Shown in pieces: positions 36,296 through 46,782 of a DNA stretch of 64,000 bases. The DNA comes from JAKOWB01 sp038363005 (GTDB taxonomy: Bacteria; Pseudomonadota; Alphaproteobacteria; Kiloniellales; JACOMY01). The position numbers and the translations under genes were made by a program. The stretch is from assembly GCA_038363005.1 (NCBI GenBank), contig JBBQBI010000018.1, positions 1 to 64,000 of the forward strand, read 5' to 3'. The notes below the pieces were generated by a model. That model made no database searches. It saw only the letters and a list, made by a program, of their open reading frames with translations, and was not told the DNA's origin. The number at the start of each line of letters is the position of its first letter. Within the stretch, counting starts at the first letter, position 1.

Positions 36296-36930
36296 CACAG
36301 GTCCCTGTCGAAGTTGTAGCTCTTCCACAGCTCGGCGATGGCCGGGCGGTGGCGCACCGCCTCCACCAGCCGCCCCAGGGCCGGATGGCGGGCGAAGAGC
36401 TGCCGGGGTGCATAGTGCCACGCCGCCTGCGGCGCGACGTAGAGGTCGAGTGCGCTGAAGCTGCCCAACAGATAAGTGCGCTCGCCATAGGCCTCGGCGA
36501 TGATCGCCCAGTCGCGGTCGATGTCACGGATGCCGGCCTGCTTCACGCCGGCGGCGCCCTGCGGATCGGTGGTGTAGCGGTCGGCATAGCTGCAGCGCAG
36601 GTCGGTTTCGTAGAGGCTGGCGACCGAGAAGAACAGCCAGCGCAGCAGCGTGGCACGCTCCGGGCTGCCGGCCGGCGGCAGCAGGCCGGCGGCCGGGTGG
36701 CTCTCGGCCAGGTGCAAGGTCATGGCCGCGCTTTCGGTCATGACCAAGCCATCGGGCAGGATCAGGGTGGGAATGCGCCCGGTCGGATTGAGCGCCAGGT
36801 AGGTGGGCTTGCGATTGTCACCAGCTTTGCTGTCGACACGGATCGCCTCGAAGGGCAACCCCAGCTCGATCAGCAGGGCATGCGGCGCGAAGGAGCCGCT
36901 GCGTTCGCGCCAGTAGAGGGTGTAGGTCAT
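36295..36930 (-). CDS. Glutathione S-transferase family protein (tandem paralogue)
   Basis: A 211-residue GST with YTLYWRERSGSFAPHALLI, YLALNPTGRIPTLILPDG and TESAAMTLHLAESHP. C-domain includes RYTTDPQGAAGVKQAG, closely matched in the paralogue downstream (RYTTDPAGIEGVKQAG). It follows the thioesterase gene by about 70 bp. Whether both copies bind glutathione cannot be told from sequence. Confidence 0.82.
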   Translation of the reverse strand: MTYTLYWRERSGSFAPHALLIELGLPFEAIRVDSKAGDNRKPTYLALNPTGRIPTLILPDGLVMTESAAMTLHLAESHPAAGLLPPAGSPERATLLRWLFFSVASLYETDLRCSYADRYTTDPQGAAGVKQAGIRDIDRDWAIIAEAYGERTYLLGSFSALDLYVAPQAAWHYAPRQLFARHPALGRLVEAVRHRPAIAELWKSYNFDRDL

Positions 36931-36999
36931 GGCTGTCTCGCAAGCTCGTTGGGGCGCCGAGTGTCAGACCCGGCTGCGGCCGAGGCAAGCGGCACGGCG

Positions 37000-37458
37000 T
37001 CAACCGGCCGTCGGCAGGTCGGGGCGCCCCTGCAGCGTCACCTCGGTGCCGATCAGCTTGGCGCAGAGCTTCTCGCGGCCACCCTTCAGCACAAAGACCT
37101 CGGTCTCGGCGACGGTCAGCGTGCGGCCGGGCTTCAGCACCCGGCCGACAGCGCGCAGCCGCTCGCCATCGGCCGGTGCCAGCAGGTGCAGCTTGAATTC
37201 GCTGGTCAGGATCGAGCTGTCGGCCGGGAACAGCGAGAAGGCGGCATAGCCGGCGGCGGAATCGGCGATGGTCGCGGTGATGCCGGCATGGAAGAAGCCA
37301 TGCTGCTGGCAAAGGTCGGCGCGGAACGGCAACAGGATCTCCACCTGCCCCGCCGTCACCGCCCCCAGGCTGGCGCCGATGGTGGCCATCACCGTCTGCC
37401 GCGCGAAGGACTCGCGCACCCGGGTCTCGAAGCCGGGATCGGCCGCCTGGAACGTCAT
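37000..37458 (-). CDS. PaaI-type hotdog thioesterase
   Basis: A 152-residue hotdog-fold protein: LPFRADLCQQHGFFHAGITATIADSAAG (shown by key residues QQHGFFHAG...D) matches the PaaI family catalytic region, where an Asp/Asn near HGG-like turns hydrolyses acyl-CoA thioesters. It overlaps the LiuR gene by 4 bp. A housekeeping role in clearing dead-end acyl-CoAs of leucine breakdown is likely. Confidence 0.83.
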   Translation of the reverse strand: MTFQAADPGFETRVRESFARQTVMATIGASLGAVTAGQVEILLPFRADLCQQHGFFHAGITATIADSAAGYAAFSLFPADSSILTSEFKLHLLAPADGERLRAVGRVLKPGRTLTVAETEVFVLKGGREKLCAKLIGTEVTLQGRPDLPTAG

Positions 37459-37865
37459 GCCCGTTTCGCCTTCCTGGCTGCCAGCTGCGCCAGCCGGTCG
37501 CGGCAGCCCGCCGCGACGCCGTCGAGCTCCTTCAAGGTCGCCTCGATGTCCTGACGCTTCTGTTTCAATTCGCCCTCGCGCAGGGCGATCTTGTCGAGCA
37601 GCAGCTGCAGCTGGCGCGCCTCGCCGCCGCCCTGCTCGGCCGGCCGGTCGTACAGCCCGATGATCTCGCGGATCTCCGCCAGCGAGAAACCCAGCCGCTG
37701 GCCGCGCAACACAAGGACCGCCCGGGTGCGCTCGCGTGGGCCATAGAGTCGCTTGGTCCCGACGCGCAGCGGTTCCAGCAGCCCCTGGTCCTCCCAGAAA
37801 CGCAGCGTGCGGGCGGTTACCCCCAGCTCGCGGGTCAACGCGCCAATGGTGAGCGTGCGGTCCAT
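37455..37865 (-). CDS. liuR: MerR family regulator, LiuR-like
   Basis: A 136-residue MerR protein: HTH TIGALTRELGVTARTLRFWE, wing residues RLYGPRERTRAVLVLRG, and a C-terminal dimerisation helix rich in Lys/Glu (IALREGELKQKRQDIEATLK). Size and gene context match LiuR, the repressor/activator of leucine and isovalerate catabolism genes. It heads the operon liuR-thioesterase-GST-GST-liuA. A perfect 20-bp palindrome lies 17 bp upstream of its ATG. Confidence 0.85.
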   Translation of the reverse strand: MDRTLTIGALTRELGVTARTLRFWEDQGLLEPLRVGTKRLYGPRERTRAVLVLRGQRLGFSLAEIREIIGLYDRPAEQGGGEARQLQLLLDKIALREGELKQKRQDIEATLKELDGVAAGCRDRLAQLAARKAKRA

Positions 37866-37881
37866 GCGGAGGAATCTTCTA

Positions 37882-37901
37882 TGACGTTTACGTAAACGTC
37901 A
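37882..37901. promoter_or_regulatory. LiuR operator (perfect 20-bp palindrome)
   Basis: TGACGTTTACGTAAACGTCA is identical to its reverse complement and lies between the liuR start (37865) and the end of the upstream methyltransferase gene. The ACGTTTACGTAAACGT-type core agrees with what I recall of LiuR-family sites. On the minus strand TTGACG at its edge could serve as -35. Autoregulation of liuR and control of liuA through the same transcript are inferred. Confidence 0.72.
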
Positions 37902-37954
37902 ATAGATTTCCAATTTGCCCGAGGAACGGCCAGACAGCACGGAATCCGACTCAA

Positions 37955-38608
37955 CTACCCCGGCGTCGCCGCACCGATAAAGCGGCCGTGGACCACGCGA
38001 CCGCCGTCGAGTTCCTCTACCACGGCCAGCCAGCGGACGCCGGGGCGGGCGTCGGCCGCGGCCTCCAGCCGTTCGGCCCACCAGGCCGGCGGGCGCACGG
38101 TGATATGGGCGTTCTCGCCGTTCGGCAGGGACTTCCGCGCCGGATAGGAGGCGATGCAGAAGAAAGCGGCGCGGCGGGCGAAGCCAAAGACCTCGTCCAG
38201 GATCCAGGCGATGTCCTCGTCCGGGCAATGCTCCAGCACGTCGATGCAGATCACCGCGTCAAAGGTGCCGGCCGGCCGCTCGGCGAAGGCGGGAAAGCCA
38301 GGGTCATAGCAGCGGACGGATGCAAGACCCCAGTGTTCTGCCAAGCTGGGCGCTGTCGCCCCCTCCGCCAGGGGCAGCGGCTTGAGGTCGTAGAGCGTGC
38401 CCTTGCCGCTGCCGTAGTCGAGCAGCGTCTTGGCGCCGCTCTCCTGCAGCAGCTTCCGGATGCTGCTCATGTGAAAGCGCAGGCTGGTGCCGGCGAAGGT
38501 GCGCTCGGGCGGCAGGTGATGCTCCGGCACGCCTTCGAGGTGCATCTGGCGATAGAGCGCCAGCAGGTCGCGGAAACGGCGGCTGGGTTGGGCGCGACTG
38601 GGGGTCAT
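37955..38608 (-). CDS. Class I SAM-dependent methyltransferase
   Basis: A 217-residue methyltransferase-like protein with SAM motif I LLDYGSGKGTLYDL, an acidic motif II region RCYDPGFPAF and DAVICIDVLEHCPDEDIAWIL (motif IV, Asp-Val-Leu-Glu-His). The substrate is not apparent. It begins 3 bp after the stop of the mgtE gene on the same strand and may be co-transcribed with it. Confidence 0.75.
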   Translation of the reverse strand: MTPSRAQPSRRFRDLLALYRQMHLEGVPEHHLPPERTFAGTSLRFHMSSIRKLLQESGAKTLLDYGSGKGTLYDLKPLPLAEGATAPSLAEHWGLASVRCYDPGFPAFAERPAGTFDAVICIDVLEHCPDEDIAWILDEVFGFARRAAFFCIASYPARKSLPNGENAHITVRPPAWWAERLEAAADARPGVRWLAVVEELDGGRVVHGRFIGAATPG

Positions 38609-38611
38609 GGC

Positions 38612-40014
38612 CTAGAGCAGGAACAGCGTGGCGAGGCCGAGGAAGGCGCAGAAGCCCACCACATCGGTCACCGTGGTGAGGAACACGGTGGAGGCGATGG
38701 CCGGATCGACCTTCAAGCGCTCCAGGGTCAGCGGAATGATGATGCCGGACAGCCCGGCCGCCACCAGGTTGATCAGCATGGCGGCGCCGATTACCAGGCC
38801 GATCTTCGGCTGGTCGAACCAGGCCCAGGCCACGGCGCCCATGACCAGGGCGAAGGCGACGCCGTTGATGGCGCCGACGATCAGCTCCTTGCCGACGATG
38901 CGCCGCGCGTTGGCCGCGGTCAGATCCTTCATCGCCAGGGCGCGCACCGCCACGGTCAGCGTCTGGGTACCGGCATTGCCGCCCATCGAGGCGACGATAG
39001 GCATCAGCACCGCCAGGGCGACGATCTGCGTCAGCGCGTCCTCGAAGAAGCCGATGACGATGGAGGCGACCACGGCGGTGAAGAGGTTGACCGCCAGCCA
39101 GGGCAGCCGCGTCTTGGTGGTGTCCAGTACGTCGCGATAGAGGTCACCCTCGCTGACGCCGCCCAGGCGCAGCAGGTCGTCCTCGGCCTCCTCGTCGATG
39201 ACGTCGACCACGTCGTCGACGGTGATGGTGCCGACCAGCCGCCCGGCCGCGTCGACCACCGGGGCGGAGATCAGCCCATAGCGGCGGAACAGGTCGGCGA
39301 CCTCCGACTGGTCCATGGCCAGCGGCACCGGCTTCATGCGCTCGATGTCCATCACCTCGGTCACCTTGGCCGGGCGCTTGGCGCGCAGCGCGCGCGAGGT
39401 CGGGATGACGCCGATCGGCTTGTGCTTCGGGTTGACCACGTAGAGGTCGTAGAAATCGTCCGGCAGGTCGGCGGCCGAGCGCAGGAAGTCGATGGTCTCG
39501 CCGACGCTCCAGGCCGAGGGGATGGCCACCACCTCGCGCTGCATCAGGCGGCCGGCGGTGCCCTCCTCGAACTCGGCACCCTCGACCAGCAGGCGGCGAT
39601 AGGCCTGCGGCAGTTTGGCCAGGATGCGGCTCTGCGCCTCCTCGTCCAGGTCGGCGAAAAGGTAGACCGCGTCATCCGAGTCCAGGTCCGACAGCATCTT
39701 GGCCAGGCGGTCGGGCCCGATCAGCTCGATGACCTCCTCGCGCACCGTCGCGTCCAGGTGGGTCAGCACCTCCGGGTCGAAGGCGCCGGCCAGGGCCGCC
39801 ACTACCGTGGCGCGGTCCTCGTGGTCCAGCGCCTCCAGCAGGTCGGCCTGGTCAGAGGGATGCAGCTCGTCGACCAAGGCAATGATCCCGGCCGCGTCCT
39901 CCTGCTCGATCGCCTCCCGGACGGCGTAAACCCGCTCCGGCGGCAGGGCATAACTTTCCTCGCCGCCGCCGTCGGGCGCCGGCTGGACCACGACTTCCGG
40001 CTCGGGTGCGTCGG

Positions 40015-40018
<4 letters not shown>
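38612..40018 (-). CDS. mgtE: Magnesium transporter MgtE
   Basis: A 468-residue Mg2+ channel. N-terminal superhelical MgtE_N domain (about 20-150, with LHPSDQADLLEAL), two CBS domains (about 150-280, MQREVVAIP and MDIERMKPVPL), then a connecting helix and five TM helices with the pore signature MGGNAGTQTLTVAVRAL. Acidic residues between domains sense cytosolic Mg2+. ATG at 40018 overlaps the malic enzyme stop (ATGA). Confidence 0.93.
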
Positions 40019-42312
<2,294 letters not shown>

Positions 42313-42430
42313 GGCCTGGTCCCCGCCTGTCTTGATGCAAGCGCCAGAGGTAGGCCGGCCGGCGCGCAGGGGCAAGCGCAAAGGGGCCGCGCCCTTGCCC
42401 TGGACGCCCCCACGGGGCATCTATCCCGGC

Positions 42431-43105
42431 ATGGACTGGCAGACCAGCAGCGCCCCGGTCGACTATCCCGGCGCCGTCGCGGCCATGGAGGCGCGGGTGG
42501 CAGCGATTCGCGCCAGCCAGGCGGACGAGTTGGTCTGGCTGCTGGAGCACCCGGCGCTCTATACCGCCGGCACCTCGGCCAAGGTCGCCGACCTGCGCGA
42601 TCCCGGGCGCTTTCCGGTCTACCAGACCGGCCGCGGCGGGCAGTTCACCTATCATGGGCCGGGCCAACGCGTGGCCTATGTGCTGCTGGACCTGAAGCGG
42701 CGCGACGGCGACTTGCGGCGGCACGTCCAGCGCCTGGAGGAATGGGCGATCCGCGCGCTGGCCGAATTCGGTGTGGTGGGCGAGCGCCGCCAGGGGCGCG
42801 TCGGCATCTGGGTGGATCGCGGCGCCGACCTGGGACCGGGCCGCGAGGACAAGATCGCCGCCATCGGCGTGCGGGTGCGGCACTGGATCACCTACCACGG
42901 CCTCGCCATCAACCTGGCGCCGGCGCTGGACCACTTCGACGGCATCGTGCCCTGCGGCATCGCCGCGCCGGGGCTGGGCGTGACCTCGCTGGCCGATCTA
43001 GGCGTCAGCGCCGGCATGGCCGACCTGGATGCCGCCCTGGCGCGCCACTTCGCGGCGGTCTTCGGCCCGGCGGCGCAGCTTGGCGCGGCCGCCCCGGCCG
43101 CCTAG
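42431..43105 (+). CDS. lipB: Lipoyl(octanoyl) transferase LipB
   Basis: Transfers octanoate from octanoyl-ACP to lipoyl domains. The 224-residue protein has the LipB signature GRGGQFTYHGPGQRVAYVL, EDKIAAIGVRVRHWITYHG with the catalytic Lys, and IVPCGIAAPGLGVTSL with the acyl-accepting Cys. ATG at 42431 begins the family N-terminus; no clear Shine-Dalgarno precedes it. Its TAG stop is part of the hemB -10 element. Confidence 0.92.
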   Translation: MDWQTSSAPVDYPGAVAAMEARVAAIRASQADELVWLLEHPALYTAGTSAKVADLRDPGRFPVYQTGRGGQFTYHGPGQRVAYVLLDLKRRDGDLRRHVQRLEEWAIRALAEFGVVGERRQGRVGIWVDRGADLGPGREDKIAAIGVRVRHWITYHGLAINLAPALDHFDGIVPCGIAAPGLGVTSLADLGVSAGMADLDAALARHFAAVFGPAAQLGAAAPAA

Positions 43106-43108
43106 ACT
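43080..43108 (+). promoter_or_regulatory. hemB promoter inside the lipB 3' end
   Basis: TTGGCG (43080-43085), 17-bp spacer, TAGACT (43103-43108). The TAG of the -10 is the lipB stop codon. Transcription should start near 43115, about 32 nt before the TTG start of hemB. Confidence 0.5.
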
Positions 43109-43146
43109 GCCGCCGCACAACGAACAAGAAACGCTTGGAGAGAGCC

Positions 43147-44154
43147 TTGGCCCGTCCCAGTGCGCCGCATCCCGGCGCGTTTCCTGCCACACGCCTGCGC
43201 CGCACGCGCACCGATGACGCGACGCGCCGCCTGGTGGCCGAGCATCGCCTGTCGCCGGATGACCTCATCTGGCCACTGTTCGTCGCCGAGACAGCCAACG
43301 CCGGGCCCATCGCCTCGATGCCCGGGGTCGAGCGCCATACTCTGGATGGCCTGCTGCGGCAGTGCGAGGCGGCGGTCGCCGCCGGCATTCCGGTGGTCGC
43401 GCTCTTCCCTTATGTCGATCCCAGCTTGAAGACCAGTGACTGCCGCGAGGCGGTGAACGCCGAGAACCTGGTCTGCCGTGCCGTGCGCCAGGCCAAGGCA
43501 CACTTCCCCGAGCTCGCCGTGCTCTGCGACGTGGCGCTCGACCCCTTCAACGCTGACGGCCACGACGGCCTGGTCAAGGACGGCCGCATCCTGAACGACG
43601 AGTCGGTCGAGGTGCTGGTCGAGCAGGCGCTGATCCAGGCCGCCGCCGGCTGCGACATCCTGGGGCCGTCGGACATGATGGACGGCCGCGTCGGCGCCAT
43701 GCGCCGCGCGCTCGACGCCAACGGCTATCAGGATGTGAAGATCGCCAGCTATGCGGCCAAATACGCCTCGGCCTTCTATGGCCCCTTCCGCGACGCCATC
43801 GGCTCCAAGGGTGCGCTGAAGGGCGACAAGAAGACCTATCAGCTCGACCCCGCCAACAGCGACGAGGCGCTGCGCGAAGTCGGCCTCGATCTGGCCGAGG
43901 GCGCCGACCTGGTGATGGTGAAGCCCGGCCTGCCCTACCTCGACATCCTGCGCCGGGTGAAGGACACCTTCGCCGTGCCGACGCTGGTCTACCAGGTGAG
44001 CGGCGAGTACGCGATGCTCAAGGCCTCGGCGCAGAACGGCTGGATCGACAACGACCGTGCCGTGCTGGAGACGCTGCTGGCCTTCAAGCGCGCCGGGGCG
44101 GATGGGATTCTGACCTATGCCGCGCTGGAGGCCTGCCGCCTGATGGGGCGGTGA
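43147..44154 (+). CDS. hemB: Delta-aminolevulinic acid dehydratase (porphobilinogen synthase)
   Basis: Condenses two 5-aminolevulinate molecules to porphobilinogen in heme synthesis. The 335-residue protein has the Schiff-base Lys pair (IASYAAKYASAFYGPFRDA and VMVKPGLPYLDIL). The metal region reads CDVALDPFNADGHDGLV with Asp in place of the Cys cluster, so it is the Mg-type, not the Zn-type, enzyme. No ATG is available before the conserved start. TTG at 43147 has GGAGAGA 5 nt upstream and is the best start. Normal family length. Confidence 0.93.
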   Translation: MARPSAPHPGAFPATRLRRTRTDDATRRLVAEHRLSPDDLIWPLFVAETANAGPIASMPGVERHTLDGLLRQCEAAVAAGIPVVALFPYVDPSLKTSDCREAVNAENLVCRAVRQAKAHFPELAVLCDVALDPFNADGHDGLVKDGRILNDESVEVLVEQALIQAAAGCDILGPSDMMDGRVGAMRRALDANGYQDVKIASYAAKYASAFYGPFRDAIGSKGALKGDKKTYQLDPANSDEALREVGLDLAEGADLVMVKPGLPYLDILRRVKDTFAVPTLVYQVSGEYAMLKASAQNGWIDNDRAVLETLLAFKRAGADGILTYAALEACRLMGR

Positions 44155-44158
44155 TTTG

Positions 44159-44290
44159 CCCCTCTCCCGCTTTTGGCAGGAGAGGGTGGCGAGCGCTAGC
44201 GAGCCGGGTGAGGGTGTTCGGTGCAACTGGTAGGGCCGCACCGACAAAGGGCCCTCACCCTGCCCTCTCCCGCCAAAAGCGGGAGAGGGG
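44159..44290. repeat. Intergenic palindromic repeat with 19-bp arms
   Basis: CCCCTCTCCCGCTTTTGGC (44159-44177) is repeated inverted and exact at 44272-44290. Inner complementary segments (GGGTGAGGGT and the CCCTCACCC stretch, GGTGC/GCACC) allow one long cruciform. It fills the gap between convergent hemB and acylphosphatase. The CTCTCCCGC...GGGAGAG style resembles widespread proteobacterial intergenic repeats. Confidence 0.7.
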
Positions 44291-44310
44291 AAGCAAATGC
44301 AAAGAGCGGT

Positions 44311-44601
44311 CTACAGCGTCTCCCGCTGCGTGAACCCCGGCTCCACCGCCTCGGTCCACTCCACGTCCTCGAGCTTTTCCACCTTGGCCTGCGGTGGGCC
44401 CACTTTCAGGCGGCGCAGCATCTCGCGCACGGCGATCTCCTGGCCGGCGATCACCGCCTCGACGCGGCCGTCCTTGCGGTTGCGCACCCAGCCGTCGAGG
44501 CCGAGCTGCGTGGCCTGCTGCTCGGCCCAGGCACGGAACCAGACGTTCTGCACCTTGCCGCTAACGAAGACCTGGCGGGCGATGTTGCGGGGCAGGCTCA
44601 T
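44311..44601 (-). CDS. acyP: Acylphosphatase
   Basis: A 96-residue acylphosphatase. The active-site segment reads FVSGKVQNVWFRAWAEQQA, with the catalytic Arg in WFR and the later Asn in GWVRNRKDGRVEAVIAG. The usual GxVQGVxFR has Asn instead of Gly, a small deviation. Hydrolyses carboxyl-phosphate bonds. Start overlaps the stop of the upstream SDR gene. Confidence 0.85.
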   Translation of the reverse strand: MSLPRNIARQVFVSGKVQNVWFRAWAEQQATQLGLDGWVRNRKDGRVEAVIAGQEIAVREMLRRLKVGPPQAKVEKLEDVEWTEAVEPGFTQRETL

Positions 44602-45419
44602 CAGGTGAACTTCGCGGTGATGCCGCCATCCACGATCAGCTCGGTGCCGGTGACGTACTTGGCTTCGTCAGAGGCCAGGAAGAGCGCGGCATAGGCCACG
44701 TCCCAAGCATCGCCCATGTGGCCCATGGGGCACTGCCCGTCGCGAATCTCCATCATCTTGTCGACATCGCCGCCGCCATAGACGCCCTTCAGCGGCTCGA
44801 CGATCATCGGCGTCTTCATCAGGCCCGGCAGGATGGCGTTCGCCCGGATGCCCTGCTTGGCGTATTGCAGCGCCACCGACCGGGTGAAGGGCAGCACCGC
44901 GCCCTTGGTGGTCGAGTAGGCGATGTAGGGAAAGCCGGACCAGCGGATGCCGGCGATCGAGGCGATGTTGACGATGGCGCCGCCGCGGCCCTCGGCCTCG
45001 AACTGCCGCAGCATCACCGGGATCACGTGCTTGCAGGTCAGGAACATCGAGGTGATGTTGACCTTCAGCATCAGGTCCCAGTCAGCCAGCGAGGTTTCCA
45101 CCGGCCCGCCAGTCTTGGCGATGCCGACGTTGTTGTCCAGCACGTCGATCCGGCCGTAGCGTGCCAGGCAGACCTCGACCATGGTCTTCACATCGCCGGC
45201 GTCGGAGGCATCGACCCTGAGCGCCGAGGCCTGGTGCCCCTCCTCCTGGATCAGGCCGACGGTTTCCTCCGCCGCCGCCAGGTTGAGATCGGCGCAGAGC
45301 ACCGTGGCGCCTTCGCGCGCGAAGAGCACCGCCGCCGCCTTGCCGTTGCCCCAGCCGGGGCCGGAGGAGCCGGCGCCCACCACGATCGCCACCTTGCCCG
45401 CCAGTCGCTTGCCGCTCAT
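44601..45419 (-). CDS. SDR family oxidoreductase
   Basis: A 272-residue classical SDR with VAIVVGAGSSGPGWGNGKA in the cofactor loop, DNNVGIA, Ser/Tyr/Lys catalytic residues around ASIAGI and YSTTKGAV, and a C-terminal TGTELIVDGGITAKFT. The TGXXXGXG loop is unusual (GAGSSGPGWGNG). Likely NAD-dependent with a small alcohol substrate, identity unknown. Translationally coupled to acylphosphatase. Confidence 0.82.
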   Translation of the reverse strand: MSGKRLAGKVAIVVGAGSSGPGWGNGKAAAVLFAREGATVLCADLNLAAAEETVGLIQEEGHQASALRVDASDAGDVKTMVEVCLARYGRIDVLDNNVGIAKTGGPVETSLADWDLMLKVNITSMFLTCKHVIPVMLRQFEAEGRGGAIVNIASIAGIRWSGFPYIAYSTTKGAVLPFTRSVALQYAKQGIRANAILPGLMKTPMIVEPLKGVYGGGDVDKMMEIRDGQCPMGHMGDAWDVAYAALFLASDEAKYVTGTELIVDGGITAKFT

Positions 45420-45577
45420 GTCCCGCTGTCTCCCACCCGTGCTTAGTCCGCTAGACTGCTACCCCGCTGCCGGGCCGACAAGCGTGGCGCGGTCATGGTC
45501 CTATGTCGCAGGGGATGGGCAGCGGCGGTCTACGGCGGCGCTTGCCCGCCCGGTCGTCCCGCGCTAGCCCTGGAGCC

Positions 45578-46180
45578 ATGAACCTGCCAGCCGTCGCCAA
45601 GGTCTCGCCGCTGTCGCTTTTCGTCTCGCCGCTCTTCGCAGTGGAGCTGGAGGCGGCCGAGCGCGCCGCCATCGCGGCGGCCCTGACCGGCCTGCCCGCC
45701 GGACAGAACCTCGCCGACCAGCCGGCGCTGGCGCCGCTGGTCGGCCAGATCGAGGCCGCCGCCGAGCTGGCTTTCGCCGAACTGAAGTGCGAGCAGCGCG
45801 GCGCCTGCGTCACGCGGCTGTGGATCGAAAGCGGCCCGGCCGGCAGCGCTGGACAGCGGCTCGTGCATCCCAACGCCTATCTCGGCGGCCTCTACCGCCC
45901 CGAAGGCGATACGCCCGAGAGCGTGACCTTTGAGGACCCGCGCCCGCAGGTGGCGCTGCTCCAGGCGCCGATCGAGACGCCGACGCCACTGAACGCGACC
46001 GAGACCGGCGTGCCGCTGGCGGCCGGGCGGCTGCTGCTCTTCCCGGCCTACCTGATGCACCAGCCGGCACCAGGGCCGGCGCCGCGCCGCCTGTTGCGCT
46101 TCGCTGTCTCCTTCCGCGACTTCGTGCGGCAGATGAGCCTGCCGCGCTGGACCGGCATGACCGCCGGGCGGGAGGACTGA
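45578..46180 (+). CDS. TIGR02466-like 2-oxoglutarate/Fe(II) oxygenase, first of a tandem pair
   Basis: A 200-residue double-stranded beta-helix protein. Likely metal residues are His in LVHPNAYLGGLYRP, Asp in FEDPRPQ and His in AYLMHQPAP. LNATETGVPLAAGRLLLFP matches the neighbouring oxygenase closely. ATG at 45578 has GGAG upstream; an in-frame start at 45503 is less likely. Function unknown; related proteins are sometimes phage-tail-fibre or peptide hydroxylases. Confidence 0.68.
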   Translation: MNLPAVAKVSPLSLFVSPLFAVELEAAERAAIAAALTGLPAGQNLADQPALAPLVGQIEAAAELAFAELKCEQRGACVTRLWIESGPAGSAGQRLVHPNAYLGGLYRPEGDTPESVTFEDPRPQVALLQAPIETPTPLNATETGVPLAAGRLLLFPAYLMHQPAPGPAPRRLLRFAVSFRDFVRQMSLPRWTGMTAGRED

Positions 46181-46182
46181 GC

Positions 46183-46782
46183 ATGGCCGGTCCCCTGCAG
46201 GTTCGCGGGCTCTTCCCCACCCGCATCATGGCCTTCGACCTGGAGCCGGAGGGCGCGCGCGCCTTCAACGCCCAGCTCTGGGCCGAGATCGAGCGCCTGC
46301 TGTCGCCGCGCCCGCGCCTGCAGCCGGGCCAGACCTGGCAGACCCATCACGACCTGCATCGCAAGGCCGCCTTCCAGCCCTTCGTGCAGCTGGTGCAGGC
46401 CTGCGCCCAGCGCTGGCTGGAGGAGTTCCGCCTGGTGAAGCAGCCGCTGGCCATCACCGGCTGCTGGGGCAACCTCAACCCGCCGGGCCTGTCGCACAAC
46501 GCGCACAACCATCCGAACAACCTGATCTCCGGCGTCTACTACGTGCGCACCGGGGTGGGCGCCGACGTCATCACCTTCATGGACCCGCGCCCGCAGGTGC
46601 TGCAGGTGCTGCCGCGCTTCACCCAGCAGACGCCACTGAACGCGACCGAACTGAACGTGCCGGCGCTGGAGGGTCGCTTGGTGCTCTTCCCCGGTTGGCT
46701 GGTGCATGGCGTGCCGAGCAACCGCGGCAACGAGGAGCGCCTCTCCATCGCCTTTAACCTGACGCCCGCCGATCCTTCATGA
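46183..46782 (+). CDS. TIGR02466 family 2-oxoglutarate/Fe(II) oxygenase
   Basis: A 199-residue protein of the TIGR02466/2OG-FeII_Oxy_5 type. HNHPNNLISGVYYV provides the first His, TFMDPRPQ a nearby Asp and FPGWLVHGVPSN the distal His; EERLSIAFNL closes the fold with the 2-oxoglutarate Arg. It follows its paralogue by 2 bp and overlaps the GNAT gene by 4 bp. Substrate unknown. Confidence 0.78.
   Translation: MAGPLQVRGLFPTRIMAFDLEPEGARAFNAQLWAEIERLLSPRPRLQPGQTWQTHHDLHRKAAFQPFVQLVQACAQRWLEEFRLVKQPLAITGCWGNLNPPGLSHNAHNHPNNLISGVYYVRTGVGADVITFMDPRPQVLQVLPRFTQQTPLNATELNVPALEGRLVLFPGWLVHGVPSNRGNEERLSIAFNLTPADPS

Noticed and set aside
42400..42431. Leaderless promoter for lipB (TTGCCC-N17-CATCTA)
   Set aside because: The -10 hexamer matches consensus at only two positions, so I did not list it as a feature.
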